Part shown: positions 1 to 5,068 of the stretch, piece by piece
How positions within the stretch are numbered: position 1 is the stretch's first letter
Layout: the number at the start of each line of letters is the position of its first letter
Assembly: GCA_003663355.1 (NCBI GenBank)
Contig: QMZV01000025.1
Coordinates: 1 to 9,737, forward strand
Length of the DNA: 9,737 nt
Origin: Candidatus Aenigmatarchaeota archaeon
Lineage (GTDB): Archaea > Aenigmatarchaeota > Aenigmatarchaeia > QMZS01
Direction of reading: 5' to 3'
Program-made: the position numbers and the translations under genes
Notes under the pieces: model-generated
Seen by the model: only the letters and a program-made list of their open reading frames with translations
Database searches by the model: none
Told to the model about the DNA's origin: nothing

Positions 1-17
1 ACTATATAATAAGTATT

Positions 18-33
18 TAAAAATATATAAAGT
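18..33 (+). promoter_or_regulatory. Possible TATA box for uS3 transcript
   Basis: A run of A/T containing TTTAAAAATATATAAAG resembles an archaeal TATA element. If used rightward, transcription would begin near 50-57 and give a leader of about 160 nt that contains both hairpin repeats. The whole 1-215 region is very AT-rich, so this could equally be background, or serve a leftward gene outside the window. A second candidate, near CTTATTTTAAC at 141-151, would place only the second hairpin in the leader. Confidence 0.3.
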
Positions 34-106
34 TTTCGGTTATAGAAAATATATTTTTGATACTATATTTAGACTCTCAAATTTTAAAACTCCTATTATT
101 TTTTGA

Positions 107-136
107 ACCTTTTCTTTTTTTAAAAGAAAAGGGTTC
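107..136. repeat. Near-palindromic 30-nt repeat, copy 1
   Basis: This 30-nt stretch recurs without change at 184-213, an offset of 77 nt. Each copy is itself an inverted repeat. The left arm ACCTTTTCTTTT can pair with the right arm AAAAGAAAAGGGT around a short T-rich loop, with one extra G bulged. In this copy the outer bases GAACC (105-109) and GGGTTC (131-136) extend the stem to about 14 pairs. It could act as an RNA hairpin, a protein-binding palindrome or, with its T-run, a terminator of a leftward-lying gene. Confidence 0.85.
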
Positions 137-183
137 CTTTCTTATTTTAACTTTTATGAATTATTTTTTCTTTTGGGGTAGAG

Positions 184-213
184 ACCTTTTCTTTTTTTAA
201 AAGAAAAGGGTTC
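184..213. repeat. Near-palindromic 30-nt repeat, copy 2, abutting uS3 start
   Basis: Identical to the copy at 107-136. It ends two bases before the ATG of the uS3 gene, so in the mRNA the hairpin would sit directly on the ribosome-binding region. No convincing Shine-Dalgarno sequence lies between the hairpin and the ATG. This placement suggests translational control, possibly autogenous, but that is inference. Confidence 0.85.
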
Positions 214-215
214 TT

Positions 216-791
216 ATGAAGGAGATATTATTTGTTAGGAACGGAATCTTAGAGCAAGAAATATATGATTATTTAGTTGAGCAATTAAAAGATGCAAATT
301 TTGAGGATATAGATATTCATCATTTTCCAACAAGTGTTAGAATAACAATACATACAACTCAGCCAGGAGTTATAATTGGTCCTGGTGGAGAAAACATAGA
401 AAAATTGACAAATAAAATAAGAGAAAAATTCAAAATAGATGCTCAGTTAGATGTAAAGAGAATTGAAAAGGAGATTGTTACTCCTCAAATAATAGCAAAG
501 AATATTGCAAAAGGAATTGAGAATAAAAAAAATTACAGAAGGTTGGCAGAATATTATTTGGAGAAAATAATGAAGCATGAGGAAGTTCTTGGAGTAGAAA
601 TTATTTTAGATGGTTTAATTTCAGGTTCAAAAACAAGGAAGGATAGGTTTTATCTTGGATACATGAAGAAATCTGGAGAAGATGCAGAGAGATATATTAA
701 GAGAGGTGCAGCTACTGCTCATCCTCCAATAGGGGCAATAGGTGTAAAAGTAAATGTTTATATAAAACCTAAAGATGAGAAAAAAAGTTAG
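216..791 (+). CDS. rps3: Small ribosomal subunit protein uS3
   Basis: uS3 lines the mRNA entry side of the 30S subunit. The 191-residue protein has the family layout: an N-terminal segment, a KH domain with the GPGG loop at about residues 55-58 (PGVIIGPGGENI), and the C-terminal S3 domain with a GLISGSKTRKDRF segment followed by GYMKKSGE (about 133-155) and an IGVKV strand near the end. It is a little shorter than most archaeal uS3 proteins. The ATG gives an N-terminus that aligns with the family. In most archaea this gene sits between uL22 and uL29 in the S10/spc cluster. Here the downstream neighbour is a convergent unrelated gene three bases away, so uL29 does not follow. The 215 bp upstream hold two identical hairpins, the second touching the start codon. 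Confidence 0.93.
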   Translation: MKEILFVRNGILEQEIYDYLVEQLKDANFEDIDIHHFPTSVRITIHTTQPGVIIGPGGENIEKLTNKIREKFKIDAQLDVKRIEKEIVTPQIIAKNIAKGIENKKNYRRLAEYYLEKIMKHEEVLGVEIILDGLISGSKTRKDRFYLGYMKKSGEDAERYIKRGAATAHPPIGAIGVKVNVYIKPKDEKKS

Positions 792-794
792 TTT

Positions 795-1631
795 TCATTG
801 AAAATCTCTATTTTTCAAATACCTCTTTAATCTTTGAATATCGTGATTGGAATGAATATTGAAAATGGGTGTATTGAGTAGATAACCACACATATTATCT
901 TGTTTAATTAATTTTGGATAAACATCTCTTTGCAATTCCCATCTTATTTCTCCTTTCGGAATATAATTAAATATTTGTTTATTGCATGCGGCAGCAAATG
1001 TAGAAATGAGATTTTTCACATCTCTCTTTCCTTCTTCATGTTTAACAATTCTAAGTCCTACCATAGACACTTCTCCAAATCTTCCTATTGTTCTGATTGG
1101 AGCAACTGTTAGAGTAACTATGGTTTTATAGAGGGTATGATTTAAATCATGTTTTCTCATCAAATCGAGAAAATCAAATTCATAATACTGGTCTATAGGC
1201 AAAATTAAAAAATTTTGTGGCAATCTATTTTTTACTAATTCAAGAGTTTTTGCATTTCCAAGTTCTTTTTTTTCTTCTATATATTCTATTTCAGTATTCT
1301 CGTATTTATCAGAAAGTTTTTCAAAGCAGGATTTTATAACTTCCCTTTGCCCAACAATGAAAACTTTTCCAAAACCTGTTAATTTATCAAAAAGAAAATC
1401 TAAGAGTGTTTTATTTTCCTTTATCTGAATTAAAAACTTAAACTTATTGTTTATTTTTAATTTTTCTGGGTTCCCTCCAGCTAAAATAACTGCAGTATTA
1501 GAATTTTGAAGATAGGTGCGAATGCAATTTTCAACAAAATCAGACCTTGAGTCAAAATTTAGATTATCTATAAATTTGTCTGCCTGTTTTAATAATTCTG
1601 AATCTATTGTTAGAGAAATCCTGCGCTTCAT
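795..1631 (-). CDS. Ribbon-helix-helix DNA-binding domain fused to a sugar-nucleotidyltransferase-like domain
   Basis: Residues 1-43 look like a CopG/Arc-type ribbon-helix-helix domain: a basic strand (KRRISLTID), helix A (SELLKQADKFIDNL) and helix B (SRSDFVENCIRTYL). Residues 46-274 follow the GT-A-fold nucleotidyltransferase pattern of RmlA/GalU-like enzymes: AVILAGG at 47-53, LGNAKTL at 124-130, PID at 145-147, a FGEV strand near 185-188 and a C-terminal RDVYPKLI...GYLLN segment. Key catalytic signatures look changed. The GTRL part of the glycine loop is replaced by NPEKLK, and the usual W-x-D-I-G-T motif reads IFNIHS (256-261), with Asn258 where the second metal-binding Asp is expected. 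I infer a DNA-binding regulator whose second domain may sense a nucleotide or sugar ligand rather than catalyse. Possible targets are its own promoter and the divergent pilin promoter 77 bp away. Catalytic activity cannot be excluded. Confidence 0.8.
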   Translation of the reverse strand: MKRRISLTIDSELLKQADKFIDNLNFDSRSDFVENCIRTYLQNSNTAVILAGGNPEKLKINNKFKFLIQIKENKTLLDFLFDKLTGFGKVFIVGQREVIKSCFEKLSDKYENTEIEYIEEKKELGNAKTLELVKNRLPQNFLILPIDQYYEFDFLDLMRKHDLNHTLYKTIVTLTVAPIRTIGRFGEVSMVGLRIVKHEEGKRDVKNLISTFAAACNKQIFNYIPKGEIRWELQRDVYPKLIKQDNMCGYLLNTPIFNIHSNHDIQRLKRYLKNRDFQ

Positions 1632-1650
1632 AATACCAAGTATTACTTTT

Positions 1651-1660
1651 TTAAATAAAA
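1651..1660 (-). promoter_or_regulatory. TATA box for RHH-nucleotidyltransferase gene
   Basis: Read on the minus strand this is TTTTATTTAA, preceded by an A-rich stretch. Its centre lies about 23-25 nt upstream of the ATG at 1631. That is the spacing expected if transcription starts at or just before the start codon, that is, a leaderless mRNA. No Shine-Dalgarno sequence precedes the ATG, in agreement. Confidence 0.55.
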
Positions 1661-1673
1661 TTTTAAAATCAAA

Positions 1674-1686
1674 TTTATAATAAATA
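1674..1686 (+). promoter_or_regulatory. TATA box for pilin operon
   Basis: TTTATAATAAATA is centred about 29 nt before the pilin ATG at 1709, which fits a leaderless or very short-leader transcript. It lies in the same 77-bp spacer as the divergent promoter of the RHH fusion gene, so a protein bound here could affect both directions. Confidence 0.5.
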
Positions 1687-1708
1687 CTTTATAATTAGTA
1701 GATATATT

Positions 1709-2197
1709 ATGGAAGCAAAGAATATGAAGGGAGTTTCTCCAGTAATAGCAACAATATTGATGGTAATGATTACAGTAGGTTTAGTAGCTTTCAGTTACTC
1801 TTGGTTTATGGGAATGGGACAAACTGCTCAAACCCAGACAGGAGCTCAGTTAAGCCAAATGGAAAAGAGTCAGCAAGGAATTAAGATAGGTACAGCTTAT
1901 TGTTCCAATTCACCAGCTTGTACGGAGGTTATTTTTGAGATGAGAGCCTTGTCAACAAATACTTTGACTATACCAATAAATGGAACAAGCTATTATTACA
2001 ATGATGCAGTTAAATCAATAGGTGATGCTGGTGTTACTGGTTGTACAGAATGTAAAACTACTTCTAACCTAGCTCCAGGAAAAAAATGTTGTGGAAAGAT
2101 AACACTAACTTCAGCTTGCAAAATAGGAGATAAAATTAGAATATCCATTCCTTGGGGCGCTGAAGCAATAGCATCTGTAACTGGTTGTCCAAGTTAA
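1709..2197 (+). CDS. Archaeal type IV pilin-like secreted protein, cysteine-rich
   Basis: The 162-residue product begins with a short charged leader and KG|VSPVIAT, a class III (prepilin) signal; cleavage by an archaeal prepilin peptidase is expected between Gly8 and Val9. A hydrophobic helix at about residues 9-34 would form the pilus core or membrane anchor. The rest is a predicted extracellular beta-rich domain of about 100 residues. It carries eight cysteines (65, 71, 112, 115, 127, 128, 137, 160), unusually many for a pilin, which suggests disulfide cross-linking or metal binding. ATG 1709 gives a six-residue leader before the KG site; an internal ATG at 1724 would leave only MKG. The gene is divergent from an RHH regulator-like gene and is followed two bases later by a small membrane protein, probably co-transcribed. 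No assembly ATPase or platform protein is in the window. Confidence 0.85.
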   Translation: MEAKNMKGVSPVIATILMVMITVGLVAFSYSWFMGMGQTAQTQTGAQLSQMEKSQQGIKIGTAYCSNSPACTEVIFEMRALSTNTLTIPINGTSYYYNDAVKSIGDAGVTGCTECKTTSNLAPGKKCCGKITLTSACKIGDKIRISIPWGAEAIASVTGCPS

Positions 2198-2199
2198 AC

Positions 2200-2418
2200 A
2201 TGAAACAAAATGAACTCAGATGGACAGAATTGTTGATTTTGTTGTTAGTGATAGTTGTTGGAGTGGCAGCATTTTCTTTCTATTATGCAGGGATGGTTAT
2301 TGGCTATAGAGAAACACCTCTACTAGTGATGCAGATGGTTGTAATAATGACTCAATTAGTGATATTGTCAGTGATATATAAATTGTACATACTTGTCAAG
2401 GAAAAACTTAAGAAATAA
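2200..2418 (+). CDS. Small two-helix membrane protein downstream of pilin
   Basis: I do not recognise a family. The 72-residue product has two strongly hydrophobic segments, about residues 9-32 and 41-66, joined by a short polar loop (GYRETP), with a basic C-terminal tail ending in KEKLKK. The ATG at 2200 is two bases after the pilin stop. A TTG at 2185 would add five residues and overlap the pilin, which is less likely. The tight spacing argues for co-transcription with the pilin, and an accessory role in its anchoring or assembly is a reasonable guess from context only. Confidence 0.7.
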   Translation: MKQNELRWTELLILLLVIVVGVAAFSFYYAGMVIGYRETPLLVMQMVVIMTQLVILSVIYKLYILVKEKLKK

Positions 2419-2440
2419 TTTTTTATTTTTTTGTTTAATT
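2419..2440 (+). terminator. T-rich terminator after pilin operon
   Basis: Directly after the stop codon comes a run of T interrupted only by single A and G bases (TTTTTTATTTTTTTGTTT within it). Archaeal RNA polymerase terminates at such U-runs without needing a hairpin. It is well placed to end the pilin/membrane-protein transcript. Confidence 0.6.
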
Positions 2441-2453
2441 GTTAGATTTAATA

Positions 2454-2600
2454 GTAAACTACTCCCAGCTATTGTAGGGAGCTTTATAGGCCATAAGACC
2501 TAAAGGGTGGTTTACGCACCTTCTAGCATTAGGGAACGTTGCCCTAATACCAATATTTACAGATGCCCATCATCAATGCTTTTAGCAACCTGCATAATTA
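2454..2600 (-). ncRNA. Orphan structured element resembling an IS200/IS605 right end / TnpB omega-RNA scaffold
   Basis: This spacer is visibly richer in G+C than its flanks and dense in complementary segments. Pairings seen: GTAAAC 2454-2459 with GTTTAC 2510-2515, closing a junction; CTCCC 2462-2466 with GGGAG 2477-2481; TAGG 2487-2490 with CCTA 2499-2502, extendable across a bulge; and ATTAGGG 2528-2534 with CCCTAAT 2542-2548. Read on the minus strand, the end is a CTCCC...GGGAG hairpin followed by TAGTTTAC, very like the hairpin plus TAGTTCAC-type right ends of IS605/IS1341 elements, which form the 3' scaffold of TnpB omega-RNAs. No tnpA or tnpB reading frame is present here; minus-strand frames across it are closed by stops. 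It may be a relic of an excised or decayed element, a non-autonomous derivative, or an independent ncRNA. The resemblance is from memory. Confidence 0.45.
2503..2522. repeat. Alternative hairpin overlapping the junction stem
   Basis: AAGG(G)TG at 2503-2509 can pair with CACCTT at 2517-2522 around the loop GTTTACG, with one bulged G. This uses bases that also take part in the outer GTAAAC/GTTTAC stem and the CCTAAAG side of a neighbouring hairpin, so the two folds exclude one another. Confidence 0.5.
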
Positions 2601-2620
2601 TATTTTTTTAAAAAGAACCT

Positions 2621-2629
2621 ATTTATATG
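2621..2629 (+). promoter_or_regulatory. TATA box for trm5 operon
   Basis: ATTTATATG, preceded by the purine-rich AAAAAGAACC as a plausible BRE, lies about 59 nt before the trm5 ATG. Transcription would start near 2650 and leave a leader of roughly 30 nt containing the Shine-Dalgarno site. The spacer also holds TCCATC 2632-2637 complementary to GATGGA 2658-2663. Confidence 0.55.
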
Positions 2630-2671
2630 TTTCCATCAATTCCTCTCTACCCTCTCTGATGGAGTCTCTTT

Positions 2672-2677
2672 GAGGTG
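2672..2677 (+). promoter_or_regulatory. Shine-Dalgarno site of trm5
   Basis: GAGGTG is complementary to the archaeal 16S rRNA 3' end and sits six bases before ATG 2684. It decides in favour of that ATG over the GTG at 2675, which lies inside the site. Confidence 0.75.
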
Positions 2678-2683
2678 TTTAAG

Positions 2684-3475
2684 ATGAAATTAAAGAAATT
2701 GTTGGAAAATATTTTCACAGAAGAAGAACTTAAAATTGCTCCAAGCAGTTTTGATGTAATAGGAGACATCGCAATTATAAAAATTCCCGATGAATTAAAG
2801 AAAAAAGAGAAGGAAATCGGAAAACAATTGTTGAAATTTAAAAATATAAAAACTGTTTTGAAAAAAGAAGGGAAAGTTGAAGATAAGTTCAGGATAAGAA
2901 AATATAAATTTCTCGCGGGTGAAGATAAGAGAGAAACCTTACATAAAGAATACGGATGTAAATATAAGTTAAATGTTGAAACTGTTTATTTCTCTCCAAG
3001 ACTTGGAAGAGAGAGGGAGAGAATTGCAAAAGAAGTAAAAGAAGGAGAAAAAATATTGGTGATGTTCGCCGGAATAGGACCTTATGCAATTCAGATTGCA
3101 AAGAACAGAAATGCAGAAATTTTTGCGGTTGAAATAAATCCAAAAGCCATAGAATATTTCAAGGAAAATGTAAAATTGAATAAAGTTGAAAATAAAATTA
3201 AAATTTTTGAGGGCGATGTCAGAGAAGTGGTGCCAAAATTAAAAGAAAAATTTGACAGAATAATAATGCCTCTGCCAAAGGATGCAGAGACTTTTTTAGA
3301 TTTAGCAAAATTGGTTGCAAAGAAAAATGCAATTATTCATTTATATGTTTTCGCTAGTTCAAAAGAAGAAGCAATAAAAAAAATTGATGAAAAAGTGAAA
3401 GTGCTGAATTGCATAGAATGCGGAACTTATTCAAAAGAAATTTCAAGGTATTGTATTGATTTTAGAATATCTTAA
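2684..3475 (+). CDS. trm5: tRNA (guanine37-N1)-methyltransferase, Trm5 family
   Basis: Trm5 transfers a methyl group from S-adenosylmethionine to N1 of G37, next to the anticodon, preventing frameshifts and starting wyosine synthesis on tRNA-Phe. Visible features of the 263-residue form: an SSFDVIGDIAIIKIP segment (21-35), the family motif YFSPRLGRER (102-111), SAM motif I as MFAGIGPYAIQIA (127-139), motif II with VEINPKA (149-155), GDVRE (177-181) and the active-site loop MPLPKDAETFL (195-205). The protein is shorter than typical archaeal Trm5b, consistent with loss or reduction of the N-terminal D1 domain. ATG 2684 is preferred because a GAGGTG ribosome-binding site precedes it; GTG 2675 would add three residues. 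Taw3 follows seven bases later, which supports a wyosine role. Some archaeal Trm5a enzymes also methylate the tricyclic base (Taw22); the sequence alone does not settle this. Confidence 0.88.
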   Translation: MKLKKLLENIFTEEELKIAPSSFDVIGDIAIIKIPDELKKKEKEIGKQLLKFKNIKTVLKKEGKVEDKFRIRKYKFLAGEDKRETLHKEYGCKYKLNVETVYFSPRLGRERERIAKEVKEGEKILVMFAGIGPYAIQIAKNRNAEIFAVEINPKAIEYFKENVKLNKVENKIKIFEGDVREVVPKLKEKFDRIIMPLPKDAETFLDLAKLVAKKNAIIHLYVFASSKEEAIKKIDEKVKVLNCIECGTYSKEISRYCIDFRIS

Positions 3476-3482
3476 ATTAATA

Positions 3483-4058
3483 ATGAGTTTTGATAAGGAT
3501 AAAGAAAGGACAATGAATAAATTTGCCAAAGCCTTGGAAAAAGGAGAAGTGGATAAACCAATAACCCCTCTCTTAAAATTTATTAATTCTCTATCTGATT
3601 TTTATACAACTTCAAGTTGCGCGGGCAGAGTTATTTTACTTCATGAATTTGGGAAAAGAAAAATAGACAACAAATTTATTTTAAAAGAGCATGATAAAAT
3701 TAATCTTAAGTTATTTCTAAACAAAGATTTTAAAAGTTCAGAAGGGAGAGTGTGGCTAAAGCAAGAGCCTTTTATTATACACATTGTTGCCAGAACTTTA
3801 AAAGATGCTGAAACCATGCTTAATCTTGGATTAAAATCCGGATTAAAACACAGCGGTGTTTTTGTTTTCAAGCCAGAAAGATATATTCTTGAATTAAACG
3901 GAACCCAAAATTTGAGCGTTCCAATTGCAGAAAAAGGAAAATTGCTGATTCAAAAGGATTATTTAAAATATCTTTTGTCCATTGCCGATGAAAAACTTAA
4001 AAAAAACAAGGAAACAAGAGAAAAATTTGAGAAATTAGTAAGAGATAAGTTCAATTAA
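3483..4058 (+). CDS. taw3: tRNA wybutosine-synthesising methyltransferase Taw3/TYW3
   Basis: TYW3/Taw3 proteins methylate N4 of the tricyclic wyosine intermediate at tRNA-Phe position 37, using S-adenosylmethionine. The 191-residue product starts MSFDKDKERTMNKF and carries the family signature YTTSSCAGRV (41-50), followed by a conserved block of W91, EPFIIHIVARTLKDAETML (95-113) and GLKHSGVF (120-127). Length matches the family. ATG 3483 gives the typical FDKDK start; an upstream TTG at 3456 would overlap trm5 by 20 bases and add nine unlikely residues. Position directly behind trm5 puts the first and a late wyosine step in one operon. Taw1, the radical-SAM enzyme, is not in the window. Confidence 0.88.
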   Translation: MSFDKDKERTMNKFAKALEKGEVDKPITPLLKFINSLSDFYTTSSCAGRVILLHEFGKRKIDNKFILKEHDKINLKLFLNKDFKSSEGRVWLKQEPFIIHIVARTLKDAETMLNLGLKSGLKHSGVFVFKPERYILELNGTQNLSVPIAEKGKLLIQKDYLKYLLSIADEKLKKNKETREKFEKLVRDKFN

Positions 4059-4059
4059 T

Positions 4060-4404
4060 ATGCTGAGCAAAAAAGAGATTGCAAAAAAAAGAATTGAAAA
4101 ATTGTTTGAATTGGCAGAGGAAGAATTAAGGAAAGGAAATTTAGAAAGAACCAAAAGATACATCTATCTGGCAAGAAAAATCGGAATGAAATGCCAATAC
4201 ACTCTGCCAAGAGAATTAAAAAGAAAATTCTGCAAAAAATGCAATATGTTACTAATCCCTGGTATCAGTTGCGAAGTTAGATTAAACAAAAAAACAAAAA
4301 CAATAAATATTAAATGTTTTAATTGTAATTATATTAAAAGGTATCCTTATGGTAAACAGGATAGAGGAGAATTTAATAAAACTCGCAGAAAAATTGAAAA
4401 ATGA
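4060..4404 (+). CDS. rnp4: RNase P protein component 4 (Rpp21/Rpr2 family)
   Basis: RNP4 pairs with RNP1 on the specificity domain of archaeal RNase P, which cuts the 5' leader from tRNA precursors. The 114-residue product has an N-terminal helical region with RYIYLARKIGMK (33-44), LPRELKRKFCKKC (49-61) and a zinc ribbon made by C58, C61, C86 and C89. The start is one base after the taw3 stop. The last 56 bases overlap the beginning of the eS19 gene in another frame, so its basic tail (KQDRGEFNKTRRKIEK) is encoded by DNA that also encodes the eS19 N-terminus. RNP4 next to eS19 is a common archaeal arrangement. Confidence 0.88.
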   Translation: MLSKKEIAKKRIEKLFELAEEELRKGNLERTKRYIYLARKIGMKCQYTLPRELKRKFCKKCNMLLIPGISCEVRLNKKTKTINIKCFNCNYIKRYPYGKQDRGEFNKTRRKIEK

Positions 4405-4744
4405 AAAAATTGTTGAGATGCCAGAATGGGCAAAATTTGTTAAAACAGGGGTGAGTAGGGAGAGGGTTCCGCAAAAACAGGATTGGTGGTATTTAAGGGC
4501 GGCATCAATATTAAGAAAAATTTATTTATTCGGTCCAATTGGCGCTGGAAGATTATCAAAATTTTATGGAGGAAGAAAAAACAGGGGATACAAACCAGAA
4601 AAATTTAGGAGAGGGTCAAGAAAGATAATCAGAACAATTTTGCAGCAACTTGAAAACAAAGGATTAATAAAAAAATCAGAAAAACAGAAAAAGGGAAGAA
4701 TAATTTCTGAAGAAGGAAGAAAATATCTAAAATCAGTGCTTTAA
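4349..4744 (+). CDS. rps19e: Small ribosomal subunit protein eS19
   Basis: eS19 binds the head of the 30S subunit and is found only in archaea and eukaryotes. The 131-residue product contains the diagnostic blocks PEWAKFVKTG (25-34), DWWYLRAASILRKIY (45-59), GPIG (62-65), YGGRKNRG (73-80), IIRTILQQLE (93-102) and GLI (105-107). ATG 4349 gives the family's usual helical N-terminus before PEWAKF, so the 56-base overlap with rnp4 is believed. A start at ATG 4418 would avoid the overlap but lose that helix. It ends the trm5 operon and overlaps the 3' end of a convergent membrane-protein gene by 12 bases. Confidence 0.93.
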   Translation: MVNRIEENLIKLAEKLKNEKIVEMPEWAKFVKTGVSRERVPQKQDWWYLRAASILRKIYLFGPIGAGRLSKFYGGRKNRGYKPEKFRRGSRKIIRTILQQLENKGLIKKSEKQKKGRIISEEGRKYLKSVL

Positions 4745-5047
4745 CAAAGAGTAGGCGATTGTAAAACCAAGAATAATTATTAAAAATAAAATAATTGTTG
4801 ATGTATAATAATTTGAGAAAACTATTTTTGGCCATCCTTCTCTATATACAAAAGTTAATAAAAGAGAAAATATTAATACAACCACACCAAAAATAGCATA
4901 ATTGTTTTTAGTATAGAGAACAAAGAAAATCAAACCTCCAATAATCAATAAAATTGCTAAAGATATTTGATCTATTTTTATTAATAATCCGAATAAAAAT
5001 ATTGCGCATAGAATTGAAAGAAGACCGATAATTTCTTCAACTTTCAT
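4733..5047 (-). CDS. Four-helix integral membrane protein, family unknown
   Basis: I do not recognise this 104-residue protein. It has four hydrophobic segments, about residues 4-23, 28-46, 49-68 and 82-102, with a short polar stretch containing YREGWPK between the third and fourth. It is the only plausible gene in the gap between eS19 and the next plus-strand gene, so it is not a shadow of another reading frame. It converges on eS19 with a 12-base overlap. It is divergent from the winged-helix gene across 21 bp, too little room for two independent standard promoters unless one promoter lies inside a gene. Function is unknown. Confidence 0.65.
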   Translation of the reverse strand: MKVEEIIGLLSILCAIFLFGLLIKIDQISLAILLIIGGLIFFVLYTKNNYAIFGVVVLIFSLLLTFVYREGWPKIVFSNYYTSTIILFLIIILGFTIAYSLLKH

Positions 5048-5068
5048 AAATAATTTTTTAAAATAATT

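Noticed and set aside
156..200. Possible 14-codon upstream reading frame (MNYFFFWGRDLFFF) in frame with uS3, ending inside the second hairpin
   Set aside because: It is low-complexity, lacks a ribosome-binding site and is of a kind expected by chance in T-rich sequence; kept only as a remark.
930..1112. Plus-strand 60-residue frame opposite the RHH-nucleotidyltransferase gene
   Set aside because: It is fully antisense to a gene with clear domain signatures and has no promoter or family resemblance.
2561..2580. Box C/D sRNA suggested by TGATGAT on the minus strand
   Set aside because: No D box (CTGA) or C'/D' pair at suitable spacing was found.
2454..2600. tRNA, 5S rRNA, RNase P RNA, SRP RNA or a known riboswitch class in the structured island
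   Set aside because: No T-psi-C arm or tRNA fold, none of the conserved 5S, RNase P or SRP motifs, and no match to purine, TPP or fluoride riboswitch signatures that I could see.
2889..3143. Minus-strand 84-residue leucine-rich frame inside trm5
   Set aside because: It lies opposite the recognisable Trm5 motifs; the leucine run comes from GAA/GAG-rich coding sequence read backwards.
4629..4835. Minus-strand 68-residue hydrophobic frame at the eS19 end
   Set aside because: It overlaps both eS19 and the better supported four-helix membrane protein in another frame.
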